DNA from: JACQAI01 sp035507915
Lineage (GTDB): Bacteria > Pseudomonadota > Alphaproteobacteria > Elsterales > Elsteraceae
Reading direction: 5' to 3'
Length of the DNA stretch: 27,998 nucleotides
Assembly: GCA_035507915.1 (NCBI GenBank)
Contig: DATJNS010000231.1
Coordinates: forward strand, 1-27,998
Position 1 is the stretch's first letter. The number at the start of each line of letters is the position of its first letter. This document shows positions 7,386-14,921 of the stretch, piece after piece. Made by a program: the position numbers and the translations under genes. The notes under the pieces are model-generated. The model was not told the DNA's origin. It saw only the letters and a list, made by a program, of their open reading frames with translations, and made no database searches.

Positions 7386-8906
7386 ATGGCTCCGGCATCG
7401 GCGAAGACGCTCATCCGCGGCGGCCGCGTGCTCGATCTCGACGGCGACCTCGATCAGCCGGCGCACGCCGACATCCTGATCGACGGCGCGCGGATCGAAG
7501 CGGTCGCGCCCACCCTGTCGGGCCCCGCCGTCGAGGGCGCCCAGGTGATCGACGCGAGTGGCCGCCTCGTGATGCCCGGGCTGGTCAACGCGCACTACCA
7601 TTCCTACGACGTGCTGGCGCGCGGTCTCATGGAGGATCTGCCGCTCGAGCAATGGGGCACGTTGTGCGCGCCGCTCGCGGTCGGCCGCAGCCTCGAGGAG
7701 CTGCGCGCGCGCACCCTGCTCGGCGCGGTCGACTGTCTGCGCAACGGCAGCACCACGGTGCAGGACATGTCGACCCTGGTGCCGCTGCGCGAGGACTATG
7801 TCGACACCGTGCTCGACGCCTACGCCGAAGCCGGCATCCGGGTGATCTTCTCGGTCAGCATCCGCGATCTGTCGCAACTCGACACGATCCCGTGGATCGC
7901 CGAGCTGGTGCCGGCCGAGCTGCGCGCGATCGTCGGCACGGCGCGCGACGACGCCGCCCCGCAGGTCGATTTCGTGGCGCGTCAGATCGACCGCATCGGC
8001 GACCGCGGCGGCATGGTGCGCTGGGCGCTCAGCCCGTCGGCGCCGCAGCGCTGCACGCCGGCGCTGCTCGAGGCGGTCGGCGCGCTCGCCCGCGAGCGCG
8101 GCCTGCCGGTCTACACCCATTGCTACGAGACGCGCGCGCAGCGCGTGTTCGCGCGCGACCGCCTGCCGGCATTCGGCGGCTCGGCGGTCCGCATGCTCGA
8201 GGCCGCGGGCCTGCTCGGGCCGCACGTCACGATCGCCCACGGCGTGTGGCCCGACGCCGACGAGATCGCGCAGATCGCCGCCACCGGCACCAACGTCGTG
8301 CTCAACATGCTGAGCAACCTCAAGCTCAAGAGCGGCGTGGCGCCGCTGATCGACTATCACGCGCACGGCGTCAACCTGGCGCTCGGCTGCGACAACTCGA
8401 GCTGCAGCGACGTGCAGAACCTGTTCGAGGTCATGAAGCTGTTCTGCCTGATGGCCGCGGTCAGCACGCCCGGCCCGACGCCGATCACGGCCGCCGCGGC
8501 GCTGCGCGCGGCGACCGTCGGCGGCGCGCGCACGGCCGGGCTCGAGGGGACGATCGGCGCCCTCAAGCCCGGCATGAAGGCCGACCTCGTGATCCTCGAT
8601 CTCGCCGACCCGGCCTACGTGCCGTTCAACAGCGCGGTGCGCCAGCTCGTGTTCGCCGACGCCGGGCGCGCGGTCGAGACCGTGATGGTCGACGGCCGGG
8701 TCGTCGTGCGCGACCGCCGCATGGCGACGCTCGACGAAGCCGGCTTGCGTCAGCTCGTCGAGCGCGCCATGCCGACGGTGCGCCGCGACGTCGCGCGCTC
8801 GCGCGCCGACTTCGCCAAGGTCAGGCCCTATCTCGACGAGGTCCAGCGGCGCGTCTGGGCCGACCCGCTGGCGCTCAACCGGTTCGTCGGCGCGCCCAGG
8901 TTCTAG
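7386..8906 (+). CDS. Amidohydrolase-superfamily protein (cytosine deaminase / chlorohydrolase type)
   Basis: The 506-residue protein has the composite-domain layout of subtype III amidohydrolases: a short beta domain (IRGGRVLDLDGDLDQPAHAD), a TIM barrel and a closing beta segment. Metal ligands can be placed as His70 and His72 (NAHYHS), His245 (YTHCYE), His285 (IAHGVW) and Asp336 (GCDNSSCSD). The closing AALKPGMKADLVILDL-like stretch (GALKPGMKADLVILDL) is typical. This matches the AtzA/TrzN/SsnA and guanine/cytosine deaminase group, which hydrolyse C-N or C-Cl bonds on heterocycles, but the substrate is not resolved. The ATG at 7386 follows a GGGGGG run 5-10 bases upstream. It stands alone between oppositely oriented genes. 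Adjacent esterase, transporter and oxygenase genes suggest a catabolic role. Confidence 0.88.
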   Translation: MAPASAKTLIRGGRVLDLDGDLDQPAHADILIDGARIEAVAPTLSGPAVEGAQVIDASGRLVMPGLVNAHYHSYDVLARGLMEDLPLEQWGTLCAPLAVGRSLEELRARTLLGAVDCLRNGSTTVQDMSTLVPLREDYVDTVLDAYAEAGIRVIFSVSIRDLSQLDTIPWIAELVPAELRAIVGTARDDAAPQVDFVARQIDRIGDRGGMVRWALSPSAPQRCTPALLEAVGALARERGLPVYTHCYETRAQRVFARDRLPAFGGSAVRMLEAAGLLGPHVTIAHGVWPDADEIAQIAATGTNVVLNMLSNLKLKSGVAPLIDYHAHGVNLALGCDNSSCSDVQNLFEVMKLFCLMAAVSTPGPTPITAAAALRAATVGGARTAGLEGTIGALKPGMKADLVILDLADPAYVPFNSAVRQLVFADAGRAVETVMVDGRVVVRDRRMATLDEAGLRQLVERAMPTVRRDVARSRADFAKVRPYLDEVQRRVWADPLALNRFVGAPRF

Positions 8907-8930
8907 CCCCGCGGTGCCGCGGCGCGCCGC

Positions 8931-9044
8931 TCAGCGCCAGTAGTAGTGATAGGGGTGCGGGTGGTCGACCACCACCGTGCAGCCCGCGAGCGCGGACATC
9001 ACCAGCGGCAGGGCGATCAGCAGCAAAGCGAGCTTGGATTTCAT
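8931..9044 (-). CDS. Small lipoprotein, 37 residues
   Basis: A short minus-strand gene encodes a 37-residue protein: a Lys-containing start (MKSK), a hydrophobic stretch (LALLLIALPLVMSALA) and a lipobox LAGC with Cys22. GAGGAG lies 7-12 bases before the ATG, a well-placed ribosome binding site. After lipid attachment only 16 residues would remain, with the His/Tyr-rich tail DHPHPYHYYWR. Small alphaproteobacterial lipoproteins of this build are common but of unknown function; the His cluster could bind metal, which is a guess. A longer in-frame reading from 9359 is unlikely because the signal peptide and binding site mark 9044. Its stop is 24 bases from the convergent amidohydrolase stop. Confidence 0.7.
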   Translation of the reverse strand: MKSKLALLLIALPLVMSALAGCTVVVDHPHPYHYYWR

Positions 9045-9450
9045 GGCCGTCACTCCTCGATCGGCGAATGCGTCATCAAGGGTTCGGCCGCGAACGCGGG
9101 CAATCTCCCCACCTTTCGGGGATTTAATCGCGCCGCCAGGCCGCCCGGCCCGCGCCCCACCCCGGCCCTGGGGCGGCCTGGAATCGTTCGCCACAAAAAT
9201 GTAACGCTGGCAACGAATCGCGGCGCGCGCCCCGTCAAAGCCCTTGACTCGGTTATCCACCGTTTTGTGAGCAACCCTGTGGATAGGCGTGTGGGACACC
9301 GCTGATTCGCTGGGCTTACGCGGCGGTGCCATGTCGGGCCCGGCGGGCGCAGCCCTCACAAAGAACGGCGGCGCGGCGTTACGGCGGTTTCATCGAAAGG
9401 GCAATTCAGGTTACAATTTGCCTTAACCCTTCGGGTAGAGGAGGCGGCTG
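9045..9450. other. Divergent intergenic region with hairpin, DnaA-box-like pair and possible promoter
   Basis: This 406-base gap separates the lipoprotein and PilZ genes, both reading outward. It holds a perfect 11-base inverted repeat, CCAGGCCGCCC (9136-9146) with GGGCGGCCTGG (9171-9181). Further right, TTATCCACC (9253-9261) and TGTGGATAG (9278-9286) are inverted copies that each match the DnaA box TTATCCACA at eight of nine bases. TACAAT at 9412-9417 is a fair -10 element for the PilZ gene, with only a weak -35 near 9389. No gene with coding character is seen. The longer frames here have no family features. Confidence 0.55.
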
Positions 9451-10263
9451 ATGAGCCGTGGCGACGCGTACGGGTCGGGGCAGGTCAACGAAGAGGTTGA
9501 ACGCCTCAAGCTCGATTGCCAGCATGAGTTGAATCAAATGCGGTTGGCCGCGTTGACCCCCAACATCAAAGCGATGGAGGAGCGGGCCCAACGCGTGCTG
9601 GCGCTGACGCGCAAGCCGGGCATGCCGGTCGACGTGAACATGGGGGCGCTCAAGGAGCTCAAGGAGCTCGAGCTGCTCGGCTACCAGAAGGCGACGGACC
9701 ATGCCCTGCGCAAGTCCATGGCCTACGGGCTCGAGGGCAAGAACGCCGAGAAGCTCCGGGCGATCGCGGTCGCGCGGTCGTTCTTCGCCAAGGCGCTGTC
9801 GCGCGGCGCCAGCGACGAATTCAAGAAGGCGACCGAGATGACCTTGGAGTCGGCCGAGCTGACCGGCGAGGTCAAGGCGCAAGAGAACCGCGCCAAGCAG
9901 AAGGACGAGGTGGCGGCCCCGACGGTCATGCGCGCCAAGAACGAGCAGCGCGGCGCCAAGCGGTTCAACGACCCGGTGCTCGCCGTGACGGTCGCGAGCG
10001 CGACCTTCCAGACGGTCAACTGGTCGATCTCCGGCATGCTGCTGGCCGACTGCGTCCACCCGGAGATCGAGGCCGGGCAGGAGCACCAGATCTCGGTGTT
10101 CGCGCCCCAGCGCCCGCCGATCACGATCCCGATCCGCATCATCCGCGTCGACCCCGACAAGCGCATGACCTCGCTCGCCTACTTCGACGAGTCGCCGCCC
10201 GAGGTGTGGGCCTTCTTCAAGAAGCTGATCCTGTCGAAGCAGCCGTCGGCCGCGTCCGCCTAG
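9451..10263 (+). CDS. PilZ-domain protein with N-terminal helical region
   Basis: This protein has 270 residues. The first 160 are charged and helical in character, with a likely coiled-coil segment (ALKELKELELL, AENRAKQKDE-like stretches) and no membrane span. The C-terminal 100 residues look like a PilZ domain: RGAKR (167-171) fits the R-x3-R motif and NWSISG (190-195) fits the (D/N)-x-S-x2-G motif that together bind cyclic di-GMP. The following beta strands (IPIRIIRVDPDKRMTSLAYF) also fit. PilZ proteins act as c-di-GMP effectors in motility, polysaccharide or cell-cycle control. The partner here is unknown. AGAGGAGG precedes the ATG by 6 bases. The next gene is on the same strand but 100 bases away and metabolically unrelated. 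Confidence 0.72.
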   Translation: MSRGDAYGSGQVNEEVERLKLDCQHELNQMRLAALTPNIKAMEERAQRVLALTRKPGMPVDVNMGALKELKELELLGYQKATDHALRKSMAYGLEGKNAEKLRAIAVARSFFAKALSRGASDEFKKATEMTLESAELTGEVKAQENRAKQKDEVAAPTVMRAKNEQRGAKRFNDPVLAVTVASATFQTVNWSISGMLLADCVHPEIEAGQEHQISVFAPQRPPITIPIRIIRVDPDKRMTSLAYFDESPPEVWAFFKKLILSKQPSAASA

Positions 10264-10285
10264 CCGGAAGACTGACGCCACACGG

Positions 10286-10331
10286 CGGACGACGGCATCG
10301 ATCCGTCTTCTGTCGTCCGTGCTCCGTCGTC
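10286..10331 (+). terminator. Inverted repeat with two alternative 3' arms
   Basis: CGGACGAC (10286-10293) can pair with GTCGTCCG (10312-10319), or the overlapping GACGACGG (10288-10295) can pair with CCGTCGTC (10324-10331). Both stems are 8 perfect bases and exclude each other. They lie after the PilZ stop and before the ribosome binding site of the next gene. No T-run follows, so terminator function is uncertain. Confidence 0.3.
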
Positions 10332-10365
10332 TAAACTCCGGCGGCGCTGTCTCGCGGAGGTGAGA

Positions 10366-11319
10366 ATGCTGATCGGGACCGATATTCCGACCCGCGGTCC
10401 ATGGGCGACCCCGGACGTGATGGCCCGCATCGCCAAGGAAGCCGAGGCGCTCGGCTTCGGCTACCTGACCTTGAGCGATCACGTCCTGATCCCGCGCGAC
10501 ATCCAGGCGCCCTACCCCTACACCGAAACTGGCGCCTTCCCGCTGCTGCAGAACAACGCCCTGCAGGAGCAGCTGACCGCGGTCGCCTGGCTGGCCGGCC
10601 AGACCTCGCGCATCCGCTTCCACACCTCGGTGATGGTCGTGCCGCATCGGCCCGCGGTGCTGACCGCCAAGATCCTCGCGACCATCGACGTGCTGTCGGG
10701 CGGGCGGCTGTCGGTCGGCTGCGGCGCCGGCTGGATGCAGGAGGAGTTCGAGGCGCTCGGCGCGCCGCCGTTCGCCGCGCGCGGCGCCGTCACCGACGAG
10801 TGCCTGCAGGCCTTCCGCGTGCTGTGGACCCAGGACAACCCGCGCTTCGACGGCACCTACATCAAGTTCGCCAACATCAGCTTCGATCCCAAGCCGGTGC
10901 AGAAGCCGCATCCGCCGCTGTGGATCGGCGGCGAGAGCCCGCCCGCGCTCCGGCGCGCCGCGCGCCTCGGCGACGGCTGGTATCCCATCCCGTCCAACCC
11001 GAAATTCCCGCTCGACAGCTTCCCGCGCTATCGCGCCGCGCTGTCGCGGCTGCGCCAGCTCGCCGCCGAGGCCGGCCGCGAGCCCGCGAGCCTCAAGCTC
11101 GGCTTCCGGTCCCAGCGCCACGGCGTGCTCGACCAGCCGCACGCCAGCGACGGCGAGCGCAAGATCTTCGCGGGCGACGCGCACGCCGTGGTCGACGACC
11201 TCCAGCAGCTCGCCGCGCTCGGCGTCAGCCAGGTCGATTTCCGCCTCGGCGGCGCCAGCCTCGACGAGACGCTGGCGAACATGCGGCGCTTCCGCGACGA
11301 GGTCGTCCGGCGGCTCTAG
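10366..11319 (+). CDS. LLM-class flavin (F420-type) oxidoreductase
   Basis: The 317-residue protein has the luciferase-like TIM-barrel pattern. Visible signatures are EAEALGFGYLTLSDHVLIPR near residue 30, RIRFHTSVMVVPHRPAVLTAK, TIDVLSGGRLSVGCGAGWM and PLWIGGESPPALRRAARLGDGW. The YPYTETGAFP stretch and the short length suit the subgroup usually annotated as probable F420-dependent oxidoreductases (TIGR03619-like); FMN use is equally possible. The reaction is unknown. A strong GGAGGTGA site sits just before the ATG at 10366, so this is preferred to a GTG 6 bases earlier. It is followed 14 bases later by a small membrane protein gene on the same strand. Confidence 0.88.
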   Translation: MLIGTDIPTRGPWATPDVMARIAKEAEALGFGYLTLSDHVLIPRDIQAPYPYTETGAFPLLQNNALQEQLTAVAWLAGQTSRIRFHTSVMVVPHRPAVLTAKILATIDVLSGGRLSVGCGAGWMQEEFEALGAPPFAARGAVTDECLQAFRVLWTQDNPRFDGTYIKFANISFDPKPVQKPHPPLWIGGESPPALRRAARLGDGWYPIPSNPKFPLDSFPRYRAALSRLRQLAAEAGREPASLKLGFRSQRHGVLDQPHASDGERKIFAGDAHAVVDDLQQLAALGVSQVDFRLGGASLDETLANMRRFRDEVVRRL

Positions 11320-11333
11320 CCGGAGACCGCGCG

Positions 11334-11747
11334 ATGATCAAGCTGGCGGCGATCCTGGCGACCGCCGCGACCTTCGGCAGCATGCTGTTCTTCGCCGCCG
11401 TGGTGGCGCCGCTGGTGTTCTCCAAGCTGCCGACGCCGACCGCGGGCGCCTTCATCCGCCAGCTGTTTCCCGTCTACTTCGTCGTCATGGCGGCGACCAC
11501 GGCGCTCGCCGCGCTGGCCGCCACGATGGTGACGCCGGCCGACGCGCTGGTGCTCGCCGCGGTCTCGGTCGGCTTTCTCTACAGCCGGATGGTCCTGCTG
11601 CCGCGCATCGACCAGGTGCGCGAGCGCGCGCTGGCCGGCGACGAGCGCGCGACCCAGCGCTTCCGCCGGCTGCACCGCGCCAGCACCGTGCTCAACGGCC
11701 TGCAGCTGATCGCCGTGACGGCCGCGCTGATCCGCCTGGTCGGCTAG
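11334..11747 (+). CDS. DUF4149-type small membrane protein
   Basis: This 137-residue protein has four likely membrane helices, roughly at 4-28, 45-66, 70-86 and 115-135. A charged cytoplasmic stretch lies between the third and fourth (RIDQVRERALAGDERATQRF). The pattern FGSMLFFAAVVAPLVFSKL, then AGAFIRQLFPVYF, fits the DUF4149 (TMEM205-like) family, whose function in bacteria is unknown. The ATG is preceded by CGGAGA at about 8 bases. It starts 14 bases after the flavin oxidoreductase stop and is probably co-transcribed. Its stop lies 4 bases from the stop of the convergent CoA-transferase gene. Confidence 0.75.
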   Translation: MIKLAAILATAATFGSMLFFAAVVAPLVFSKLPTPTAGAFIRQLFPVYFVVMAATTALAALAATMVTPADALVLAAVSVGFLYSRMVLLPRIDQVRERALAGDERATQRFRRLHRASTVLNGLQLIAVTAALIRLVG

Positions 11748-11751
11748 GCGC

Positions 11752-12924
11752 TCACGCGACGGCGCCGTCCGCGCGCAAGGCAGCGCGCTCGGCCGCGTCG
11801 ATGCCGAGCTCGTCGAGCACCGCGTCGGTGTGCTGACCCAGGGTCGGCGCGGCGCGCGGCGCCGGCCCCGGCGTCTCGGCGAACCGGATCGGCTGCGCCA
11901 AGGTGCGGTAGCGCCCGAGGGTCGGGTGCTCGACCGACGCGACCAGCGCCTCAGCCGCTGCCTGAGGGTGGTCGAACACGTCCTCGATCGGGCGCACCAT
12001 CGCGGCCGGCACGCGGCCCTGCATCAGGCGCTCCCATTCGGCGGCGGGGCGGCGCGCCAGCGCGGCGTGCAGCAGGGGCAGAAGCTCGTCGTCGCGCTCG
12101 GCGCGCTTGCGCATCGTGTCGTAGCGCGGATCGCGCGCGAGCTCGGGCAGCCCGACGATCTCGCACAGCGCGCGCCAGAACTCCTGCGTGTGGGCGGACA
12201 GATAGAGGTAGCCGTCGGCGGTCGGATGGATGCCGGCGACGCGCCCCGTGGTCAGCTCGCGGCTCGCCTCGCGCGGCTCGGTGTCGGTCCACACGAAGCG
12301 CGCCGCCTGCATGGTGAGCGCGGAGCGCAGCAGCGACGTGCTGAGATACTGGCCAACGCCGGTGCGCGCACGATGATGCAGCGCCGCGACCACGCCGAGC
12401 GCGGTCAGCGCCGCGGTGTAGTAGTCGACGATCGAGCCCAGCACGACCTGGGGCGCCTCGCCGCGCCCCTGGAAGCGCGCGATGCCGGTCATCGACTGAA
12501 GCACCTGGTCGAACCCGGCGGCGTCGACCAGCGGCCCGGTGTCGCCGTAGCCCGTGAGACCGCAATAGACCAGCCGCGGATTGAGCGCGCGCAACGTCGG
12601 GTAGTCGATGCCGAGGCGCGCCGGCACCGCGGGCCGGAAATTCTCGACCAGCACGTCGGACCGCGCGACCAGGCGGTGCAGCACGGCGCGGCCGGCGTCC
12701 TGCTTGAGATCGATCACGATGCTGCGCTTGTTGCGGTTGACGCCGACGAAGCCGCGCGCTTCGCCCGGCAGCGACGACGGGAAGGCGCGCATCGCATCGC
12801 CGCCCGGCGGCTCGACCTTGACGACGTCGGCGCCGAGGTCGCCAAGCAAGGTGCAACCGTAGGGTCCCGCGAGATAACCGCACAGATCGAGCACGCGGAT
12901 GCCCGACAGAGGACCGTCTGCCAT
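11752..12924 (-). CDS. Family III CoA-transferase (CaiB/BaiF type)
   Basis: The product is 390 residues, typical of class III CoA-transferases, which move CoA between acyl-CoA and a carboxylate as interlocked dimers. It opens with LSGIRVLDLCGYLAGPYGCTLLGDLGADVVKVEPPGGD-type family sequence (residues 6-43). It continues with NRNKRSIVIDLK, VLVENFRPAV, GLTGYGDTGP and VLGSIVDYYTAALTALGVVA, where Asp167 fits the catalytic aspartate. Substrates in the family range from oxalate and carnitine to aromatic acids and cannot be assigned. The ATG at 12924 has GGGAGGAA about 8 bases upstream and begins the conserved fold directly, so a longer start at 12984 is unlikely. It diverges from the ABC receptor gene across 143 bases. 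Confidence 0.92.
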   Translation of the reverse strand: MADGPLSGIRVLDLCGYLAGPYGCTLLGDLGADVVKVEPPGGDAMRAFPSSLPGEARGFVGVNRNKRSIVIDLKQDAGRAVLHRLVARSDVLVENFRPAVPARLGIDYPTLRALNPRLVYCGLTGYGDTGPLVDAAGFDQVLQSMTGIARFQGRGEAPQVVLGSIVDYYTAALTALGVVAALHHRARTGVGQYLSTSLLRSALTMQAARFVWTDTEPREASRELTTGRVAGIHPTADGYLYLSAHTQEFWRALCEIVGLPELARDPRYDTMRKRAERDDELLPLLHAALARRPAAEWERLMQGRVPAAMVRPIEDVFDHPQAAAEALVASVEHPTLGRYRTLAQPIRFAETPGPAPRAAPTLGQHTDAVLDELGIDAAERAALRADGAVA

Positions 12925-13067
12925 GCGCTGTTCCTCCCTTCGACCGCCGCTGCCGTCGCCGGGCGGCCATGCGACGATGCACACCCTCGCGTCGCCGCCA
13001 CCCGATTATGCTAGGCTCCGCCAGCTTACCGCTTGCCGCAATTAACCATACCGGGAGGGAACCCACG

Positions 13068-14345
13068 ATGTTTCAAGTCACGAGGCGCGCCTGGATCGGC
13101 CGGGCGCTGGCGACCTTGGTGGTCGCCGGCACGCTATGCTGGGCCCCGCTCGCGCGGGCCGCGGACGAGATCACGATCGGCTTCGGCATGGCGCTGACCG
13201 GCGGTCTCGCCCCGGTCGGCAAGAGCGCGCTGCTCGCGATGCAGATGTGGCGCGACGACGTCAACGCCAAGGGCGGCCTGCTCGGCAAGCAGGTGAAGCT
13301 GATCTGGTACGACGATCAGAGCAACCCGTCGACCGTGCCGGGCATCTACACGAAGCTGCTGGACGTCGACAAGGTCGACTTCGTCGTGTCCGGCTACGCG
13401 ACCAACCAGGTGGTGCCCGCGCTGCCGGTCGTGATGAACGCCAACAAGCTGATCCTCGGGCTGTTCGCGCTCGACGCCAACGGCGAGTTCCACTATCCGA
13501 AATACTTCTCGATGCTGCCGACCGGCTCCGAGCCGAAGATCGACTTCTCGAAGGGCTTCTTCGAGGCCGCCGCGCATCTCAATCCGAAGCCGAAGACCTT
13601 GGCGATCATCGGCGCCGACGCCGAGTTCTCCAAGAACGCGATCGACGGCGCGCGCGTCAACGCCAAGACCTACGGCCTCAATATCGTCTACGACAAGACC
13701 TACCCCTTCCCGCCGCCGCCCGACCTCACGTCGGTCGTGCGCGCCGTCCAGGCGGCCAACGCCGACGTCGTCTACATCGCCTCGTACCCGCCCGACTCTG
13801 TCGGGATGGTGCGCGCGATCAACGAGGTCGGCCTGAAGGCGCGGCTGGTCGGCGGCGGCATGGTCGGGCTGCAGATCACCGCGATCAAGACCCAGCTCGG
13901 CCCGATGCTCAACGGCTTCGCGACCTACGACTGGTGGGTGCCGATTCCGAAGATGCAGGCCTTCCCGGGCGTCATGGACTTCCTGAAGAAGTACCAGGCG
14001 AAGGCGCCGGGCGAGGGCGTCGATCCGCTCGGCTACTACCTGCCGATCTTCGCCTACTCCTATCTCCAGATCCTGGGCGACTCGATCGCCGCGACCAAGA
14101 GCATGGATCAGGACAAGGTCGCCGATTACATCCGCGCCAACGAGTTTCACACACTGGCGGGCGACATCCGGTTCGGCAAGAACGGCGAGTGGGACAAGCC
14201 GCGCGTCCTGATGGTGCAGTACCACAACATCAAGGGCAACGACGTGGACGCGTTCCGCACCGCCGACCACGAGGTCGTGTTCTATCCGCCCGAGTACAAG
14301 ACCGGCGACGTCACCACGCCGTTCGCGCCCGAAGGCAAGAAGTAG
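13068..14345 (+). CDS. ABC transporter periplasmic substrate-binding protein (LivJ-like, type I)
   Basis: This 425-residue receptor starts with a signal peptide that includes a TRRAWIG segment resembling a Tat motif and ends ARAADE, so cleavage near residue 31 is likely. The mature part opens with ITIGFGMALTGGLAPVGKSA, then ARLLGKQVKLIWYDDQSNP-type sequence (GKQVKLIWYDDQSNP), the standard beginning of branched-chain amino acid/amide receptors. VSGYATNQVVPALPVVMNAN and AIIGADAEFSKNAIDGARV fit the same fold. Ligands of this group include amino acids, amides, urea and aromatic acids. No permease or ATPase gene is near, so it is an orphan receptor. GGGAGGGA lies 7 bases before the ATG at 13068. 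The divergent CoA-transferase gene may share its regulation. Confidence 0.9.
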   Translation: MFQVTRRAWIGRALATLVVAGTLCWAPLARAADEITIGFGMALTGGLAPVGKSALLAMQMWRDDVNAKGGLLGKQVKLIWYDDQSNPSTVPGIYTKLLDVDKVDFVVSGYATNQVVPALPVVMNANKLILGLFALDANGEFHYPKYFSMLPTGSEPKIDFSKGFFEAAAHLNPKPKTLAIIGADAEFSKNAIDGARVNAKTYGLNIVYDKTYPFPPPPDLTSVVRAVQAANADVVYIASYPPDSVGMVRAINEVGLKARLVGGGMVGLQITAIKTQLGPMLNGFATYDWWVPIPKMQAFPGVMDFLKKYQAKAPGEGVDPLGYYLPIFAYSYLQILGDSIAATKSMDQDKVADYIRANEFHTLAGDIRFGKNGEWDKPRVLMVQYHNIKGNDVDAFRTADHEVVFYPPEYKTGDVTTPFAPEGKK

Positions 14346-14352
14346 TCGCGAG

Positions 14353-14383
14353 GGCGGGGACGTCGCCCCGCGACGTTCCCGCC
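14353..14383. terminator. Strong hairpin between convergent genes
   Basis: Bases 14353-14366 pair with 14370-14383 to form a 14-base stem with one G-T wobble and a CCC loop. It sits between the stops of the ABC receptor (14345) and the chromate transporter (14397), so it can serve both directions. Neither side has a T-run. Confidence 0.6.
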
Positions 14384-14396
14384 GCCGCGCGACACC

Positions 14397-14921
14397 TCAT
14401 ACCAGGCCGAGCGCGCCCAGCACGCCCGCCGCGAGGATCACGAGCAGCGGGTGGATGCGCGTGAACGCCGCGATCGCGGCGGTCGCCGCCGTCACCAGGT
14501 AGGCGACCGCGCCGTGATCGGCGGCACGCGTCACCACGACGGCGCTGGCCGCGATCAGGCCCAAGGCCACGGGCGCGATGCCGCGCTCGAGCGCCAGCAC
14601 CCAGCGCCGTCCCCCGACCAGCATGCGGCCGCGGCTCACCAGGAAGGCCACGGTCGAGCACGGCGAGCCCATCGCGACGGTCGCGACCAGCGCGCCCGGC
14701 AGCCCGGCCGCCTTCAGCCCGACCAGACTGACGAACAAGGTCGAGGGTCCCGGCGAGGTGCGCGCGATCGCGTAGATGTCGCCGAACTCGCGATCGGTGA
14801 GCCAGCCCTGCACCACCACCGCATAGCGGTGGATGTCGGGCACCACGGTGCTGCCGCCGCCGATCGCCAGCAGCGACAGCACGGCGAAATAGCCGGCGAG
14901 CGCGAGCAACGTCCTAAACAC
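14397..14921 (-). CDS. Chromate transporter, C-terminal-type subunit
   Basis: This 174-residue membrane protein is one half of a two-gene ChrA. It begins FRTLLALAGYFAVLSLLAIGGGSTVVPDIHRY, the repeat-domain motif with Gly-Gly-Gly, and continues GWLTDREFGDIYAIA and TSPGPSTLFVSLVGLKAAG, which match the conserved SPGP loop. Four or five further hydrophobic segments follow. Short-chain CHR proteins are known to work as pairs of opposite topology that export chromate or related oxyanions. The start is a GTG at 14921 inside an 8-base overlap with the upstream half (stop TAG at 14914-14916), with no separate ribosome binding site, so coupled translation is expected. True chromate export is not proven by sequence. 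Confidence 0.88.
   Translation of the reverse strand: MFRTLLALAGYFAVLSLLAIGGGSTVVPDIHRYAVVVQGWLTDREFGDIYAIARTSPGPSTLFVSLVGLKAAGLPGALVATVAMGSPCSTVAFLVSRGRMLVGGRRWVLALERGIAPVALGLIAASAVVVTRAADHGAVAYLVTAATAAIAAFTRIHPLLVILAAGVLGALGLV

Noticed and set aside
9253..9286. Possible replication origin from the two DnaA-box-like sequences.
   Set aside because: Only two imperfect boxes are seen, with no AT-rich unwinding element and none of the usual origin-neighbour genes.
8931..9359. A 142-residue reading of the small lipoprotein gene.
   Set aside because: The strong binding site and typical lipoprotein signal peptide both mark the internal ATG at 9044; the extra N-terminal sequence lacks any feature.
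10401..11747. A 448-residue frame spanning the flavin oxidoreductase and the DUF4149 gene as one fused protein.
   Set aside because: It is in a different frame from the oxidoreductase. Only its last 137 residues are real, and these have their own start and binding site at 11334.
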